Below, piece after piece: positions 18,368 to 26,969 of a stretch of DNA of 64,000 nt. Source of the stretch: Phycisphaerales bacterium. GTDB taxonomy: Bacteria; Planctomycetota; Phycisphaerae; Phycisphaerales; UBA1924. The stretch is taken from positions 434,001 to 498,000 of the forward strand of contig JAIEUA010000010.1 in the NCBI GenBank assembly GCA_019744815.1, in the 5' to 3' direction. Under the pieces are notes generated by a model, which was given only the letters and a program-made list of their open reading frames with translations, ran no database searches and was not told the DNA's origin. Position 1 is the first letter of the stretch; the number at the start of each line of letters is the position of its first letter. Made by a program: the position numbers and the translations under genes.

Positions 18368-19567
18368 TCAGGTCCGCACGCTCGTCACCGCGGCAATCGC
18401 CAGCGGCAGCAACACGAGAGCCGGGACGAAGACGCCGATCTGCGCCGGCAGACCCGGAATCGCCGCGCTCGCGCCCAAAACGCCGCCCATCACGCCCAGC
18501 ACCGCGATCGGGGCCGCCTTGATCGACTCCATCATCATGTTCGTCGGCTCGCGCCGCAGAAAGAACGGCGTCACCAGCAAAAGCGCCAGCATGTTGCACA
18601 CCATCATCGCGATCCGCCCGAACCGCACCCGCTGCAGCTCCTCGACCCGCTGCTGTCGCGTCGCGGTGTCGGTCGCCTGCCCCGCCTCGTCGTCGCCAAC
18701 CAAGCCAAGACCCAACCGCTCAGGGCGTTCGAGCATCTCGGTGATCTGCCGCCAACTGAGACTCTGGCTGTAGCCGCTGAATCGGGCGATCTTGATCGCG
18801 GTGGGATCGAGATCGGTCACGATCCGTTCGATCTTCTCCTTCGGCGCGGTCTGCGACGTGCGCGACTCGGCAACGCCGTCGACAAGGTCCCACCCGCCCT
18901 CGCGCCACGTCGCCTCGCGGGCGTTGATCGTGCGCACCGCCGGCCCGCCGGGCCCGCGCTCGATGATGGTCACGTCCTTCATCACCCCGCTGGCGGCATC
19001 AAACCCGCGGGCGTAGAAGAGCCGCCGCTGCCTGTCGGGCACCAGCCGCACCGGCAGCGTGTCGAGCCGCCGCTGGCTCGCCTGCTCCCGGTCGCGCTGG
19101 ATCAGGTCCGCGATCCGCGGGATCACAAACTCGAAGTTCGCCGCCTGGATCAGCGTCATCAACAGCGCCACCAGCACGAACGGCCGCATGATGCGGAACA
19201 GACTCACGCCCCCCGCCACCGCCGCCACAAACTCGCGGTAACGCGAGAGCTGCGTGCAGGTGAACCCCATCGCCCCGATCACGATCAACCCGATCAGGTA
19301 GTTGCCCAGTTGCAGCAGCTTGGGCCACCAGTAATCAAAGACCAGAAAGATCATCAGCAGCACCCGCCGCACCGCGCCGGCCTCGACCGACACCACCGCG
19401 CCACCCGCCCCGACCTGCTGCGTCTTCCCCCGCGCCGCGGCCAGATCCATGAACTCGCCGAAGTTCAGCGACAGATCGATCGCGACAATGAAGCTGAACA
19501 AGATCGCGACCAGGATCGCGATGTTCAACAGAAACTGGCGGGCGATGTAGCGATCAATCGTGGACAC
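18368..19567 (-). CDS. LptF/LptG family permease
   Basis: An inner-membrane permease of the YjgP/YjgQ family, which with LptB extracts lipopolysaccharide. It has about 399 aa. The N-terminus reads STIDRYIARQFLLNIAILVA, the hallmark opening, followed by membrane helices, a periplasmic beta-jellyroll-like region (about residues 140-270) and C-terminal helices (AMMVCNMLALLLVTPFF, then MGGVLGASAAIPGLP). I use GTG 19567; a GTG at 19597 would add ten residues, and neither has a good ribosome site. There is only one copy here, so its F/G partner is elsewhere. The stop abuts the heptamer repeat. Confidence 0.88.
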   Translation of the reverse strand: MSTIDRYIARQFLLNIAILVAILFSFIVAIDLSLNFGEFMDLAAARGKTQQVGAGGAVVSVEAGAVRRVLLMIFLVFDYWWPKLLQLGNYLIGLIVIGAMGFTCTQLSRYREFVAAVAGGVSLFRIMRPFVLVALLMTLIQAANFEFVIPRIADLIQRDREQASQRRLDTLPVRLVPDRQRRLFYARGFDAASGVMKDVTIIERGPGGPAVRTINAREATWREGGWDLVDGVAESRTSQTAPKEKIERIVTDLDPTAIKIARFSGYSQSLSWRQITEMLERPERLGLGLVGDDEAGQATDTATRQQRVEELQRVRFGRIAMMVCNMLALLLVTPFFLRREPTNMMMESIKAAPIAVLGVMGGVLGASAAIPGLPAQIGVFVPALVLLPLAIAAVTSVRT

Positions 19568-19605
19568 GAGGGCGGCATTGTAACGCCGGCGTTTCACGTG
19601 CCGTT

Positions 19606-19709
19606 GGTGCCATCAGTCCGCCGGCTTTGCGGCGCGACTGATGCGGCACGGAGCAACGGCGCGATCACACCAGTCGCGCAGCCCAAGGCAGCCGCGGACT
19701 GGTGGCACC
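19606..19709. repeat. REP family D, paired palindromes
   Basis: The ends are near-perfect inverted repeats, GGTGCCATCAGTCCGC against GCGGACTGGTGGCACC. Inside are two head-to-head hairpins (GTGCC-ATCAGTC/GACTGATGCGGCAC and CACCAGTC/GGACTGGTG), a BIME-like pair. The second copy is at 37470-37586. Confidence 0.8.
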
Positions 19710-19717
19710 GACCGTTC

Positions 19718-20908
19718 TCACACCGCCGCCGCCGTGCTGGCCCGCAGGCTCTCCACACACCGGATCACCAACGCCGCGGCCTCGTCGATCTGCTGCTCCG
19801 TCGTCCACTTCGACAAGCTGAACCGCACCGAGCCGTGCGCCAGCTTCGGGTCGATCCCCATCGCCAGCAGCACCGGCGAAGGCTCAAGCGACCCCGACGC
19901 GCACGCCGCCCCCGCGCTCGCACACAGCCCACGCTCCGAGAGCGCAAGCAGAATCGCCTCGGCCTCCAGCTTCGGGAACGCGATGTTGCTGGTGTTCCAC
20001 AGCCGCGGCGCCCCGCCGCTGTTCACGACCGAGCCCTGGGCGGCGGCCAGCACCGTCCGCTCAAACCGATCGCGCAGGTCGCGGAGCTTCTCGCGAGCGT
20101 TCGCGTCCGTCAGCCACTGGCTCGCTTCTTCCGCCGCCGCACCCGCGGCGAGGATGCCGGGCACGTTCTCCGTCCCGCCGCGACGCCCCAGTTCCTGCGT
20201 CCCCGGCATCGACGTGCGCAATCGCGTGCCACGACGAATGTAGAGCGCCCCCGTACCCTTCAGCCCGTGGAACTTGTGGGCCGAGATCGATACCAGGTTG
20301 GCATCGAGGAACGCCGCATCAGGCCCGCTGGGCTCGACCCGCATCGGCTCCTTGCCCGCCCACTGCACGCTGTCGCAATGGAAGACCGCGCCCGCGGCCC
20401 TGCACAGCCGCGCGACCTCATCGACCGGCTGGATCACGCCCGTCTCGTTGTTCGCCCACTGCACGCTGACAACCGCGGGCTTGTCGTCGCTCGCCAGCGC
20501 TCGCGCGAGCGCGGCGGTATCAACAACGCCATTGACATCGATCGGCAGCCACAGCACCCGAGCCTCGCCGCGGGATTCCATGTCCTTCAGCACCTCGCGC
20601 ACGGCCGAGTGCTCAACCAGCGTCGACGCCACCAGCGGCGGTCGCTCACCCTTCGGCATCGCCGCCACCGCGCCGCGGATCGCTAGGTGCACCGACTCGG
20701 TCCCGCTCGAGGTGAACACCACATCCCGAGGCTTCGCCCCGATCAGATTCGCCACCGCCGCCCGCGCCAACTCGACTTTGGCCCGCACACCCTGCCCAGC
20801 CCGGTGCACGCTCGACGGATTCTGCCACGCCTCGCGCATGGCCCCCTCCGCCGCCGCGATCGCCGCGTCGCAGGGCTTGGTGGTGGCGTTGGAGTCGAGG
20901 TAGAGCAT
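19718..20908 (-). CDS. Cysteine desulfurase (NifS/IscS family)
   Basis: A PLP enzyme that takes sulfur from cysteine for Fe-S or thiolation pathways. The product is 396 aa. It starts MLYLDSNATTKPCDAA and shows NPSSVHRAG (about residue 31), the PLP lysine in SAHKFHGLKGTGALYIRRG (about 205) and the persulfide Cys loop CASAGAACASGS (about 330). The start at 20908 matches the family N-terminus; no Shine-Dalgarno site is present. Instead a pyrimidine octamer tract (complement of 20909-20958) abuts the ATG. No iscU or other Fe-S genes adjoin, so its pathway role is open. Confidence 0.93.
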   Translation of the reverse strand: MLYLDSNATTKPCDAAIAAAEGAMREAWQNPSSVHRAGQGVRAKVELARAAVANLIGAKPRDVVFTSSGTESVHLAIRGAVAAMPKGERPPLVASTLVEHSAVREVLKDMESRGEARVLWLPIDVNGVVDTAALARALASDDKPAVVSVQWANNETGVIQPVDEVARLCRAAGAVFHCDSVQWAGKEPMRVEPSGPDAAFLDANLVSISAHKFHGLKGTGALYIRRGTRLRTSMPGTQELGRRGGTENVPGILAAGAAAEEASQWLTDANAREKLRDLRDRFERTVLAAAQGSVVNSGGAPRLWNTSNIAFPKLEAEAILLALSERGLCASAGAACASGSLEPSPVLLAMGIDPKLAHGSVRFSLSKWTTEQQIDEAAALVIRCVESLRASTAAAV

Positions 20909-20958
20909 GGGGAAGGGGAGCAGGGGAGCAGATGTGCAGGGGAGCAGGGAAAAGGCAC
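20909..20958 (-). repeat. Pyrimidine octamer leader before the cysteine desulfurase gene
   Basis: On the coding strand, copies of CTGCTCCC run to within a few bases of the ATG. There is a matching arm of opposite sense at about 21040-21075, so the region could also fold as a long stem. Confidence 0.7.
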
Positions 20959-21077
20959 CGCGCACGCGAGAATCTGTAGCGCTTCAGCCGCATCGAGCGT
21001 TCGCCAAGATGTTCGGAAATACAGCCAGCAGCGAAGCCCCTGCCCCGCTGCTCCCCTCCGCCCCTGCTCCCCTTCTT

Positions 21078-21686
21078 TCAGGCCTTCTCCGCCGCCTTAC
21101 CCACCAAAATCCTCGCCACCACATCCTGCGGGTGGATGCCCTGGCTGTCGGCCCCGTGGTCGCCGTAGCCCATGGCCGCGACCACGCCGTAGCCCATGCC
21201 GATGTGGATCAAGAGCCACGCGATGACCTCGGCACTAAAGCGAGTCGTCACGCGGTGAGCGTCCTGGGCGAGCTTGATTTCCTTGGCGATGAACGCGTGC
21301 AGGTTGTCGAGGTGCTTCTTCACCGCGGCACCGATGTCCTTGTCATCCACCTCGGTGATCGCCTGCAGCAGCACCTTGTAATCGTCACGCCCGCCCGGCG
21401 AAACCATCGGGTTGTCCGACAGCAGCCGCAGCAGCCGCTCGGCCGGGTCCTTCGCATCCGTCAGATGCTTCTCCCACGTCGAGATCGTCCGCTCCGCCGA
21501 GCGCTCGATGAGCGCCACGAACAAGTCGCGCTTGCTCGCGAAATGCCGGTAGATGATCGGCTCAGTCACGCCCGCGGCCTTGGCCACCTCCGCCGTCGTC
21601 GCCCGCGCGTACCCCACCTTGGAGAACAAGTCCCCGGCGTGATCCAGGAGCTGCGAACGACGTTGTTGAGCAGGAAGGCGACTCAT
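21078..21686 (-). CDS. TetR family transcriptional regulator
   Basis: A 202-residue one-component regulator. The N-terminal HTH is RRSQLLDHAGDLFSKVGYAR ... VTEPIIYRHFASKRDLFVAL (about residues 9-61). The C-terminal ligand domain (MVSPGGRDDYKVLLQAI ... AEVIAWLLIHIGMGYGV) is not assigned to a known ligand class. It is unrelated in its C-terminal half to the regulator at 1094. There is no target gene in an obvious operon, and the upstream 254 bp separate it from yidD. I found no clean palindrome there. Confidence 0.88.
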   Translation of the reverse strand: MSRLPAQQRRSQLLDHAGDLFSKVGYARATTAEVAKAAGVTEPIIYRHFASKRDLFVALIERSAERTISTWEKHLTDAKDPAERLLRLLSDNPMVSPGGRDDYKVLLQAITEVDDKDIGAAVKKHLDNLHAFIAKEIKLAQDAHRVTTRFSAEVIAWLLIHIGMGYGVVAAMGYGDHGADSQGIHPQDVVARILVGKAAEKA

Positions 21687-21940
21687 ACCCGAAAGCCCAT
21701 CTCCTCTTCGCGTACCAACACAGGCGGCTCCCCCGAACCCCCAGCCAGAGCCTTATCGGTCGTCTGGTCGCGATAGGTTAGTAAGGGATCACATGGATCG
21801 GCAAGAACTCGCCCGCCCCGCCGAGCCGCGGCTTCAGCCCGCGCGGAAGGGCTCAACATTCCTGGGTCCACCCGATGCACCACTCAAGCCCGCGGGGCCT
21901 CAAGGCCGCGTCTCGGAGCGGGGAGGAAATCCTGCGAATC

Positions 21941-22186
21941 TCACTCCAGCGGCACCGGGTCGTACCCCCCCTTGGCAAACGGATGACACCGGGCCAGCCG
22001 CTTCACCGTCAGCCAAGCCCCCTTCACCCCGCCGTGACGCTGCAGGGCCTCGACCGAGTAATGCGAACACGTCGGCCAATAGCGGCACTGCCCACCCAGC
22101 AACGGCGAGAGCGTCCATTGATACAAACGCACTCCCACCAGGAGCGGAAACGCAATCACGCGGCTGAGAAGTCCCGGCGTCGGCAC
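21941..22186 (-). CDS. yidD: Membrane protein insertion efficiency factor YidD
   Basis: An 81-residue small protein that assists YidC-dependent membrane insertion. The signature [20 protein letters not shown] then [20 protein letters not shown] is complete, with the three Cys of the family (CRYWPTC and ARCHPF). I place the start at GTG 22186 by family length. The open frame extends to 22432, but that part is repeat and rnpA antisense. yidD normally follows rnpA on the same strand; here it is divergent from it, with a REP pair in between. Confidence 0.9.
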   Translation of the reverse strand: MPTPGLLSRVIAFPLLVGVRLYQWTLSPLLGGQCRYWPTCSHYSVEALQRHGGVKGAWLTVKRLARCHPFAKGGYDPVPLE

Positions 22187-22243
22187 GCCAGATTGTTGGA
22201 AGTCGCAAGCTCCGATCGCACCCGAAACACCGGCTCCGAAAAC

Positions 22244-22319
22244 ACCAGTGGGACCGGCTTCCAGCCGGTCGACCCACGCTCTCATTCCGAAACAGACCGG
22301 CCGGAGGCCGGTCCCACTG
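22244..22319. repeat. REP family A pair between yidD and rnpA
   Basis: A forward unit CCAGTGGGACCGGCTTCCAG with GGTC to follow (22244-22271) and an inverted unit (22295-22319, GACCGGCC... to CCCACTG) form a BIME-like pair in the divergent rnpA/yidD gap. Other copies are in the rdgB insertion and at 33302, 34226 and 61056-61232. Confidence 0.85.
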
Positions 22320-22352
22320 CCCCACTTCTCCACTTCTCCACTATCCTGCCCC

Positions 22353-22730
22353 GTGCCCCTGACCTTCCGCCCCAAACACCGCCTCACCCACAAGCGCGAG
22401 TTCGACGCCGTCCACGCTGCCAAGATGCGCACACCCGTCGGCCCGCTCGTCTTCTACTCCCGCCGCAACGGCCTGCCCCATCCGCGCCTCGGCCTCTCCA
22501 TCGCCAAAGCCTTCGGCTCCGCCCCCGAGCGCAACCGCCTCAAGCGCTGCCTCCGCGAGGCCTTCCGACTCCTGCAGAACCAGATCCCGCCCCAGCCCTC
22601 CGACCGCGGCTCGTTCGACCTCGTCATCACCGCACGCCGTCACGATCCCACGCTTGAAACGTGCACCGATCTCTTCACGCAAGCGGTGCAACGCCTCGAT
22701 GCTGCCTGGCGCAAGCGCGAAGCAACCTGA
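22353..22730 (+). CDS. rnpA: Ribonuclease P protein component
   Basis: The protein subunit of RNase P, for tRNA 5' maturation. It has 125 aa with start GTG 22353, giving [19 protein letters not shown], the family N-terminus. The RNR-like signature is [18 protein letters not shown] (about residues 55-72), followed by FDLVITARR. No rpmH is found directly upstream; a REP pair and a short AT-poor gap are there instead. The usual rpmH-rnpA-yidD-yidC cluster is therefore broken here. Confidence 0.94.
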   Translation: MPLTFRPKHRLTHKREFDAVHAAKMRTPVGPLVFYSRRNGLPHPRLGLSIAKAFGSAPERNRLKRCLREAFRLLQNQIPPQPSDRGSFDLVITARRHDPTLETCTDLFTQAVQRLDAAWRKREAT

Positions 22731-22805
22731 AGAAAGCGCCCGAGTCCCGCCCGCTGCATGTGCGATGCGCTCAATGCGTTCCCCCTGCACGCTCGATGCC
22801 CGACA

Positions 22806-22905
22806 CCAGCGAGCCGGGGCGTCCTCGCCCCGGTGCGGTTGCACGGAACGACATCAGTTGCAAATCCTGGGTCTCAGCGCCGGGGCGAGGACACCCCGGC
22901 TCGCT
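22806..22905. repeat. REP family B inverted pair before the SbtA-like gene
   Basis: GCGAGCCGGGGCGTCCTCGC (22806-22834 region) and its inverted partner (22877-22905, ending CCCCGGCTCGC) lie 40 bp apart in the leader of the permease gene. The same unit is embedded in pgeF. Confidence 0.8.
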
Positions 22906-22940
22906 TTGGGTTCGCCTCCGCCTCCCCGCACCATGCGAGC

Positions 22941-23990
22941 GTGATACAACTCCCCTACGGAGGCTCTCGCATCAACTCCCTCATCGTCAGCCCCCCCGTC
23001 CTCTTCTTCTTCCTCGGCGCCCTCGCCGCGCTCGTGCGGTCCAACCTCCGCGTCCCCCGCGCCATCACCAAGCTCCTCTCCCTCTACCTCCTCTGGGCCA
23101 TCGGCTTCCGCGGCGGGGTTGAGCTCCTCCACGGCGGGCTCAACGCCAGCGTCGCCATCAGCCTCGGCCTCGCGATGCTCCTCGCCGTCATCGTGCCCGT
23201 GTACTCCTTCTTCGTCCTGCGCCTCCGCCTCACCGCCACCGACGCCGCCGCCATGGCCGCCACCTACGGCAGCATCTCCGCCGTCACCTTCATGACCGCC
23301 TGCACCGTCCTCGAACAGCGCGGCATCACCTTCGGCGGGCACATGGTCGCCGCCATGGCGCTCATGGAATCACCCGCCATCGTCATCGGCGTGCTCTTGC
23401 TCCGCCTCTTCCCCGGCGACCCCGCCGCGCCCGTCACGATCCTCAAGGATCACCTCAAAAGACGCCGCCGCACCTCCACCACCGACCCGCGTCAGGGCAT
23501 CCCCTGGGGCACGCTGCTGCACGAGGCCTTCCTCAACGGCCCCGTCCTCCTCCTTCTCGGCAGCCTCGCCATCGGCATGCTCACAGGAGACCGCGGATAC
23601 GCCGCGTTCAAGCCGCTCTGCACCGATCTCTTCAACGGCGTGCTGGTCTTCTTCCTCCTCGACCTCGGCCTCGTCGCCGCCCGCCGCCTCCGCGCCCTCA
23701 AGCAGGCCGGCTGGTTCGTCATCGCCTTCGGCCTGCTCACCCCGCTGGTCAACGCCAGCCTCGCGATCGCGCTCGCACGCCTCGGCGGCCTGCACCAGGG
23801 CGACGCCATCCTGCTCGCCGTGCTCGCCGCCAGCGCGTCCTACATCGCCGTCCCCGCGGCAATGCGCCTCGTCATCCCCCAGGCCAACCCGGGCTTGTAC
23901 ATCCCCTCCGCGCTCGCGATCACCTTCCCGTTCAACATCGCGATCGGAATCCCGCTGTACATCGCGGCCGTCAAGGTGTTCGTGCCGTAA
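22941..23990 (+). CDS. Sodium-dependent bicarbonate transport family permease (SbtA-like)
   Basis: An integral membrane protein of about 349 aa from the SbtA/DUF897 family, in which cyanobacterial members import bicarbonate with sodium. There are about ten hydrophobic segments in two inverted halves. GFRGGVELLHGG (about residue 55), TYGSISAVTFMTA (about 108) and ALMESPAIVIGVLL (about 137) are the conserved stretches, and the C-half ends ASASYIAVPAAMR ... PSALAITFPFNIAIGIP. The start is uncertain: GTG 22941 is the last in-frame GTG before the conserved region, yet a GGAGG lies downstream at about 22962. No SbtB partner is adjacent. Confidence 0.85.
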   Translation: MIQLPYGGSRINSLIVSPPVLFFFLGALAALVRSNLRVPRAITKLLSLYLLWAIGFRGGVELLHGGLNASVAISLGLAMLLAVIVPVYSFFVLRLRLTATDAAAMAATYGSISAVTFMTACTVLEQRGITFGGHMVAAMALMESPAIVIGVLLLRLFPGDPAAPVTILKDHLKRRRRTSTTDPRQGIPWGTLLHEAFLNGPVLLLLGSLAIGMLTGDRGYAAFKPLCTDLFNGVLVFFLLDLGLVAARRLRALKQAGWFVIAFGLLTPLVNASLAIALARLGGLHQGDAILLAVLAASASYIAVPAAMRLVIPQANPGLYIPSALAITFPFNIAIGIPLYIAAVKVFVP

Positions 23991-24301
23991 CGATTGCCGC
24001 TCGCCCTCTCGCGACCTTCATCGCGTCCCACGCGCACTCGCTCCGCAATTCCGCGTGCGAGCGCGACGAGCGCACTCTTCAATGAGACGGCGTTCGTTCG
24101 CCACACCCACAATCCCGCACAATCCCCGGTGAAAAACCCGGAACCCGCGCCCCTGAAACCACAAGAACTTCAGCAGCGAAACCCGATCTCCAAGGAAGGA
24201 ATCGTCTAAACTCTCGTTGCTCTTTCTCGATGCGTGCGCCACGCCTATCCGCGCCCGCCGACCCCGTTTCGATTCTCACCCGACCGACCGCGAAGGACCC
24301 C
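23991..24301 (+). other. Gene-free stretch before the desaturase
   Basis: I see no convincing gene or RNA in these 311 bp. Short open frames are compositionally unlike the neighbours. The last 100 bp are AT-richer and presumably hold the desaturase promoter; the GAAGGA Shine-Dalgarno site sits just before its ATG. Confidence 0.4.
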
Positions 24302-25339
24302 ATGACCACCGCGACCACTCGCCCCTCGCTCGATATCCAGCCTCCCGTTGAACCCAAGATCCCCGCCGCCGCGCCCGAACTCACGATGGACCCCGAGACC
24401 GGCGCTCCCAGCACCGTCGCACGGCGTCTGAACCACCCCGCCGGCGTCAAGCCCTGGGTGCTCCGCTGGCACGTCATCATCGCCATCGCCGCGATCCACC
24501 TCGCCGCGATCCCCGCCTTCTTCCCCCAGTTCTTCTCCTGGACCGGCGTGGCCCTGATCCCGCTGGGCATCTACATCTTCGGCTGCATCGGCATCAACCT
24601 CTGCTACCACCGCCTGCTCACCCACAAGGGCTTCATCGTTCCCAAGTGGTTCGAGCGCGGCCTGGCGATGCTGGCCATCTGCAACCTCCAAGGCACGCCC
24701 GGCTCCTGGGTCAGCGCCCACCGCCGCCACCACCAGCACTCCGACCACGAGCCCGACCCGCACTCCCCGCTCGTCGATTTCCTCTGGGGCCACATCGTCT
24801 GGCTCTTCGTCAACAACCCCGAAGTCGACACCCGCCAGGCCGTCGATCGCTACTGCGTCGACCTCATGCGTGACCCGGTCTACAAGTCGATGGAAGACAA
24901 CAAGCTCTGGCTGTTGCTCTACCCGCTGCACGCCCTCGTCATCATGGCGATGGGCTACGGCCTCGGCTACCTGATGACCGGCACCACCGCCGGCGCCTGG
25001 CAGCTCTCGCTCTCGTGGCTCTTCTGGGGCGTCTTCCTCCGCACCGTCGTCGTCTGGCACGTCACCTGGAGCGTGAACTCCGTCACCCACATGTTCGGCT
25101 ACCGCAACTACGACACCGACGAGGACAGCCGCAACAACTGGGTCGTCGCCATCCTCTCCGGCGGCGAAGGCTGGCACAACAACCACCACGCCGACCAGCG
25201 GGCCGCCGCCCACGGGCACAAGTGGTGGGAAATCGATCCGACCTACCTCACCATCCTCTTCCTCCGCAAGGTCGGGATCGCCAAGGAACTCGTCCGCCCC
25301 AAGGCCTGGGTCGAGACCGACGGCATCCGCAAGGCCTGA
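24302..25339 (+). CDS. Membrane acyl-lipid/acyl-CoA desaturase (delta-9 type)
   Basis: A di-iron membrane desaturase of 345 aa that introduces a double bond into fatty acyl chains. Three His boxes are clear: HRLLTH (about residue 104), HRRHHQH (about 141) and HNNHHAD (about 298). Hydrophobic helices lie around 60-100 and 200-250. The start ATG 24302 has GAAGGA upstream; the leader of about 45 residues is Pro/Ala-rich. It is a single gene with no adjacent ferredoxin, and a convergent toxin-antitoxin pair follows after 4 bp. Confidence 0.94.
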   Translation: MTTATTRPSLDIQPPVEPKIPAAAPELTMDPETGAPSTVARRLNHPAGVKPWVLRWHVIIAIAAIHLAAIPAFFPQFFSWTGVALIPLGIYIFGCIGINLCYHRLLTHKGFIVPKWFERGLAMLAICNLQGTPGSWVSAHRRHHQHSDHEPDPHSPLVDFLWGHIVWLFVNNPEVDTRQAVDRYCVDLMRDPVYKSMEDNKLWLLLYPLHALVIMAMGYGLGYLMTGTTAGAWQLSLSWLFWGVFLRTVVVWHVTWSVNSVTHMFGYRNYDTDEDSRNNWVVAILSGGEGWHNNHHADQRAAAHGHKWWEIDPTYLTILFLRKVGIAKELVRPKAWVETDGIRKA

Positions 25340-25343
25340 GAAG

Positions 25344-25754
25344 TCACACAACGTCGATGCGCATCGCCTTGGCCGCTCGCTTGAGCGCCTTGTCGAGCGT
25401 CGCCAACGGCAGCGCTCGACGCCGCGCCAGCTCAAGATAGACCGCGTCGTACGCCGTGAGCCCGCGCTCTCGGCACAGGGCCAGCACACTCCCGACATTC
25501 TCGAAACCGATGCCCGAGTCCATCTCGATGTCGAGGGCACGGATCTGAGCCAGGATCGCCTCGCCGCTGCCCGGTCGCAGCCGCTTGCGCCGCTCACCCA
25601 TCGCGATCGCGTTGGCGACCTCGATCATCCACAGCGCAGGAACCACCGCGCCCTCCACGCCGACGCGTTCGAGCAAGGCCTGGGTCTCGGCGGTCTGCTC
25701 GTCCTCGAAGAACCAGGACACTCCCACCGAGCAATCCAGCACGAAGCCGCTCAC
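25344..25754 (-). CDS. VapC-like PIN-domain toxin
   Basis: A 136-residue PIN ribonuclease. Acidic residues are in place: VLDCSV (Asp about 7), PALWMIEVANAI (Glu about 45), GLTAYDAVYLELA (Asp about 103) and LATLDKALKRAA (Asp about 121). Its start overlaps the antitoxin stop by 4 nt, the usual type II arrangement with the antitoxin first. Targets of VapC toxins are typically tRNAs or rRNA; the target here is unknown. Confidence 0.9.
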   Translation of the reverse strand: MSGFVLDCSVGVSWFFEDEQTAETQALLERVGVEGAVVPALWMIEVANAIAMGERRKRLRPGSGEAILAQIRALDIEMDSGIGFENVGSVLALCRERGLTAYDAVYLELARRRALPLATLDKALKRAAKAMRIDVV

Positions 25755-26014
25755 CGTCGCCCCTCGCGGATGAGATCGGTGACGCTGAGCTTGGACTTGC
25801 CCGAGCGAAGCTTGTTGCCGACCGCCAGCTTCTTGATCGCCGCGACCGCCGCCTTCTTCTCCGCCGCACTGGAACGACGCACCGGCACCATCCGCGCGAT
25901 CGGCTCGCCGTTGCGTGTGATGGTCAGCTCCTCCCCCGCCGCCACGCGCTGCAGGAGCGCCGCGAAGTGGGTCTTGGCGTCGTACGCGCCGATCTCATTG
26001 CCGCGATCGTCCAT
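25751..26014 (-). CDS. Phd/YefM-type antitoxin
   Basis: An 87-residue antitoxin. The N-terminus GAYDAKTHFAALLQRVAAGE then ELTITRNGEPIARMVP is the Phd/YefM DNA-binding fold. The basic C-terminal tail would wrap the toxin. Start ATG 26014 has GGAG 8 nt upstream; longer in-frame starts at 26071 and above enter unrelated sequence. It is co-transcribed with the PIN toxin gene and likely autoregulated. Confidence 0.88.
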   Translation of the reverse strand: MDDRGNEIGAYDAKTHFAALLQRVAAGEELTITRNGEPIARMVPVRRSSAAEKKAAVAAIKKLAVGNKLRSGKSKLSVTDLIREGRR

Positions 26015-26115
26015 GGGGAGCACTCCAACGAGTGGTCGACCAGTCGCCGACCAGTCCTCAATCCTAGACATCGGCCGGATCCGCCGAACCCTCCATGAAC
26101 ACCCGACATCCGGGC

Positions 26116-26910
26116 CTACTTCCGCGCCGTGATGTTCGCCGACACAATGTACCGCTCCAGGCTCGCCCCCGGAGCCCACGTCTTGATCAGCTCGCGGCTC
26201 GCGTCCTTGGGCGTGATCGCGATCTCACGCAGCCCCGCCGCCTGCATCCACGCCGTCAGCTCCGCGATCGACGCCGCCCCCGACGCGCACGCCGAGTACA
26301 ACGCCAGGTTCCCCTTCACATGCGGCGGAAGCTCCGCCGTCAGCACCACATCGCTGATCGCCACCCGCCCACCCGGCTTCAGCACCCGCGCCACCTCACG
26401 GAACACCGCCGCCTTGTCCGGGCTGAGATTCACCACGCAGTTGGAGATCACGACATCGACCGTCGCATCACCCAGCGGCAACGCCTCGATCTGGCCCAGC
26501 CGGAACTCCACATTCGCGAATCCGCCCTCCGCCGCATTCTGCCGCGCCTTCGCCAGCATCTCGTGCGTCATGTCCACGCCGATCACGCGCCCCGTGGTGC
26601 CCACACGCTTGGCCGCGAGGAAGCAATCAATCCCCGCGCCCGAGCCCAGATCGAGCACCGTCTCACCCGGCCGGAGCGCCGCCACCTCCAGCGGCACGCC
26701 GCAGCCCAGGCCGAGGTTCGCGCCCGCGGGAATGTCCTTCAAGTCCGACGACAAGTAACCCATCGCCGCCGAAGCCACATCCATCGACGGCGAACAACAC
26801 GAGTCGCCCCCCACCGCCGCCGGCCCACAGCCGCAGCCCGAGCCGCCCTGCACCGCCGCCTTGCGATAGTGCTCCCGCACCGCGTCGAGAATCTGTTGAG
26901 AGTTGTCCAT
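26116..26910 (-). CDS. arsM: Arsenite methyltransferase
   Basis: An As(III) S-adenosylmethionine methyltransferase of 264 aa that produces methylated, often volatile, arsenicals. The N-terminal Cys-rich GCGCGPAAVGGDSCCS (about residues 24-39) is typical of bacterial ArsM. Motif I is VLDLGSGAGIDCFLAAKRVG (about 85-104), followed by GVDMTHEMLAKAR. The conserved Cys is in ISNCVVNLSPDK (about 158), and CASGAAS (about 208) supplies another. AAGGAAC precedes ATG 26910. It lies 59 bp downstream of the ArsR gene, so an arsenic-responsive unit is likely. Confidence 0.93.
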   Translation of the reverse strand: MDNSQQILDAVREHYRKAAVQGGSGCGCGPAAVGGDSCCSPSMDVASAAMGYLSSDLKDIPAGANLGLGCGVPLEVAALRPGETVLDLGSGAGIDCFLAAKRVGTTGRVIGVDMTHEMLAKARQNAAEGGFANVEFRLGQIEALPLGDATVDVVISNCVVNLSPDKAAVFREVARVLKPGGRVAISDVVLTAELPPHVKGNLALYSACASGAASIAELTAWMQAAGLREIAITPKDASRELIKTWAPGASLERYIVSANITARK

Positions 26911-26969
26911 GACTGGTTCCTTTCCGTTCTTCCGCGGCGGCTCTCCCGCCGCATCGCTCGCCCGCTCAC

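Noticed and set aside
22187..22432. N-terminal extension of YidD up to GTG 22432
   Set aside because: The extension is made of REP sequence and rnpA antisense, and the family starts close to the first membrane helix.
23994..24209. Small 71-codon open frame before the desaturase
   Set aside because: It has no ribosome site, no recognisable family and no codon bias like neighbouring genes.
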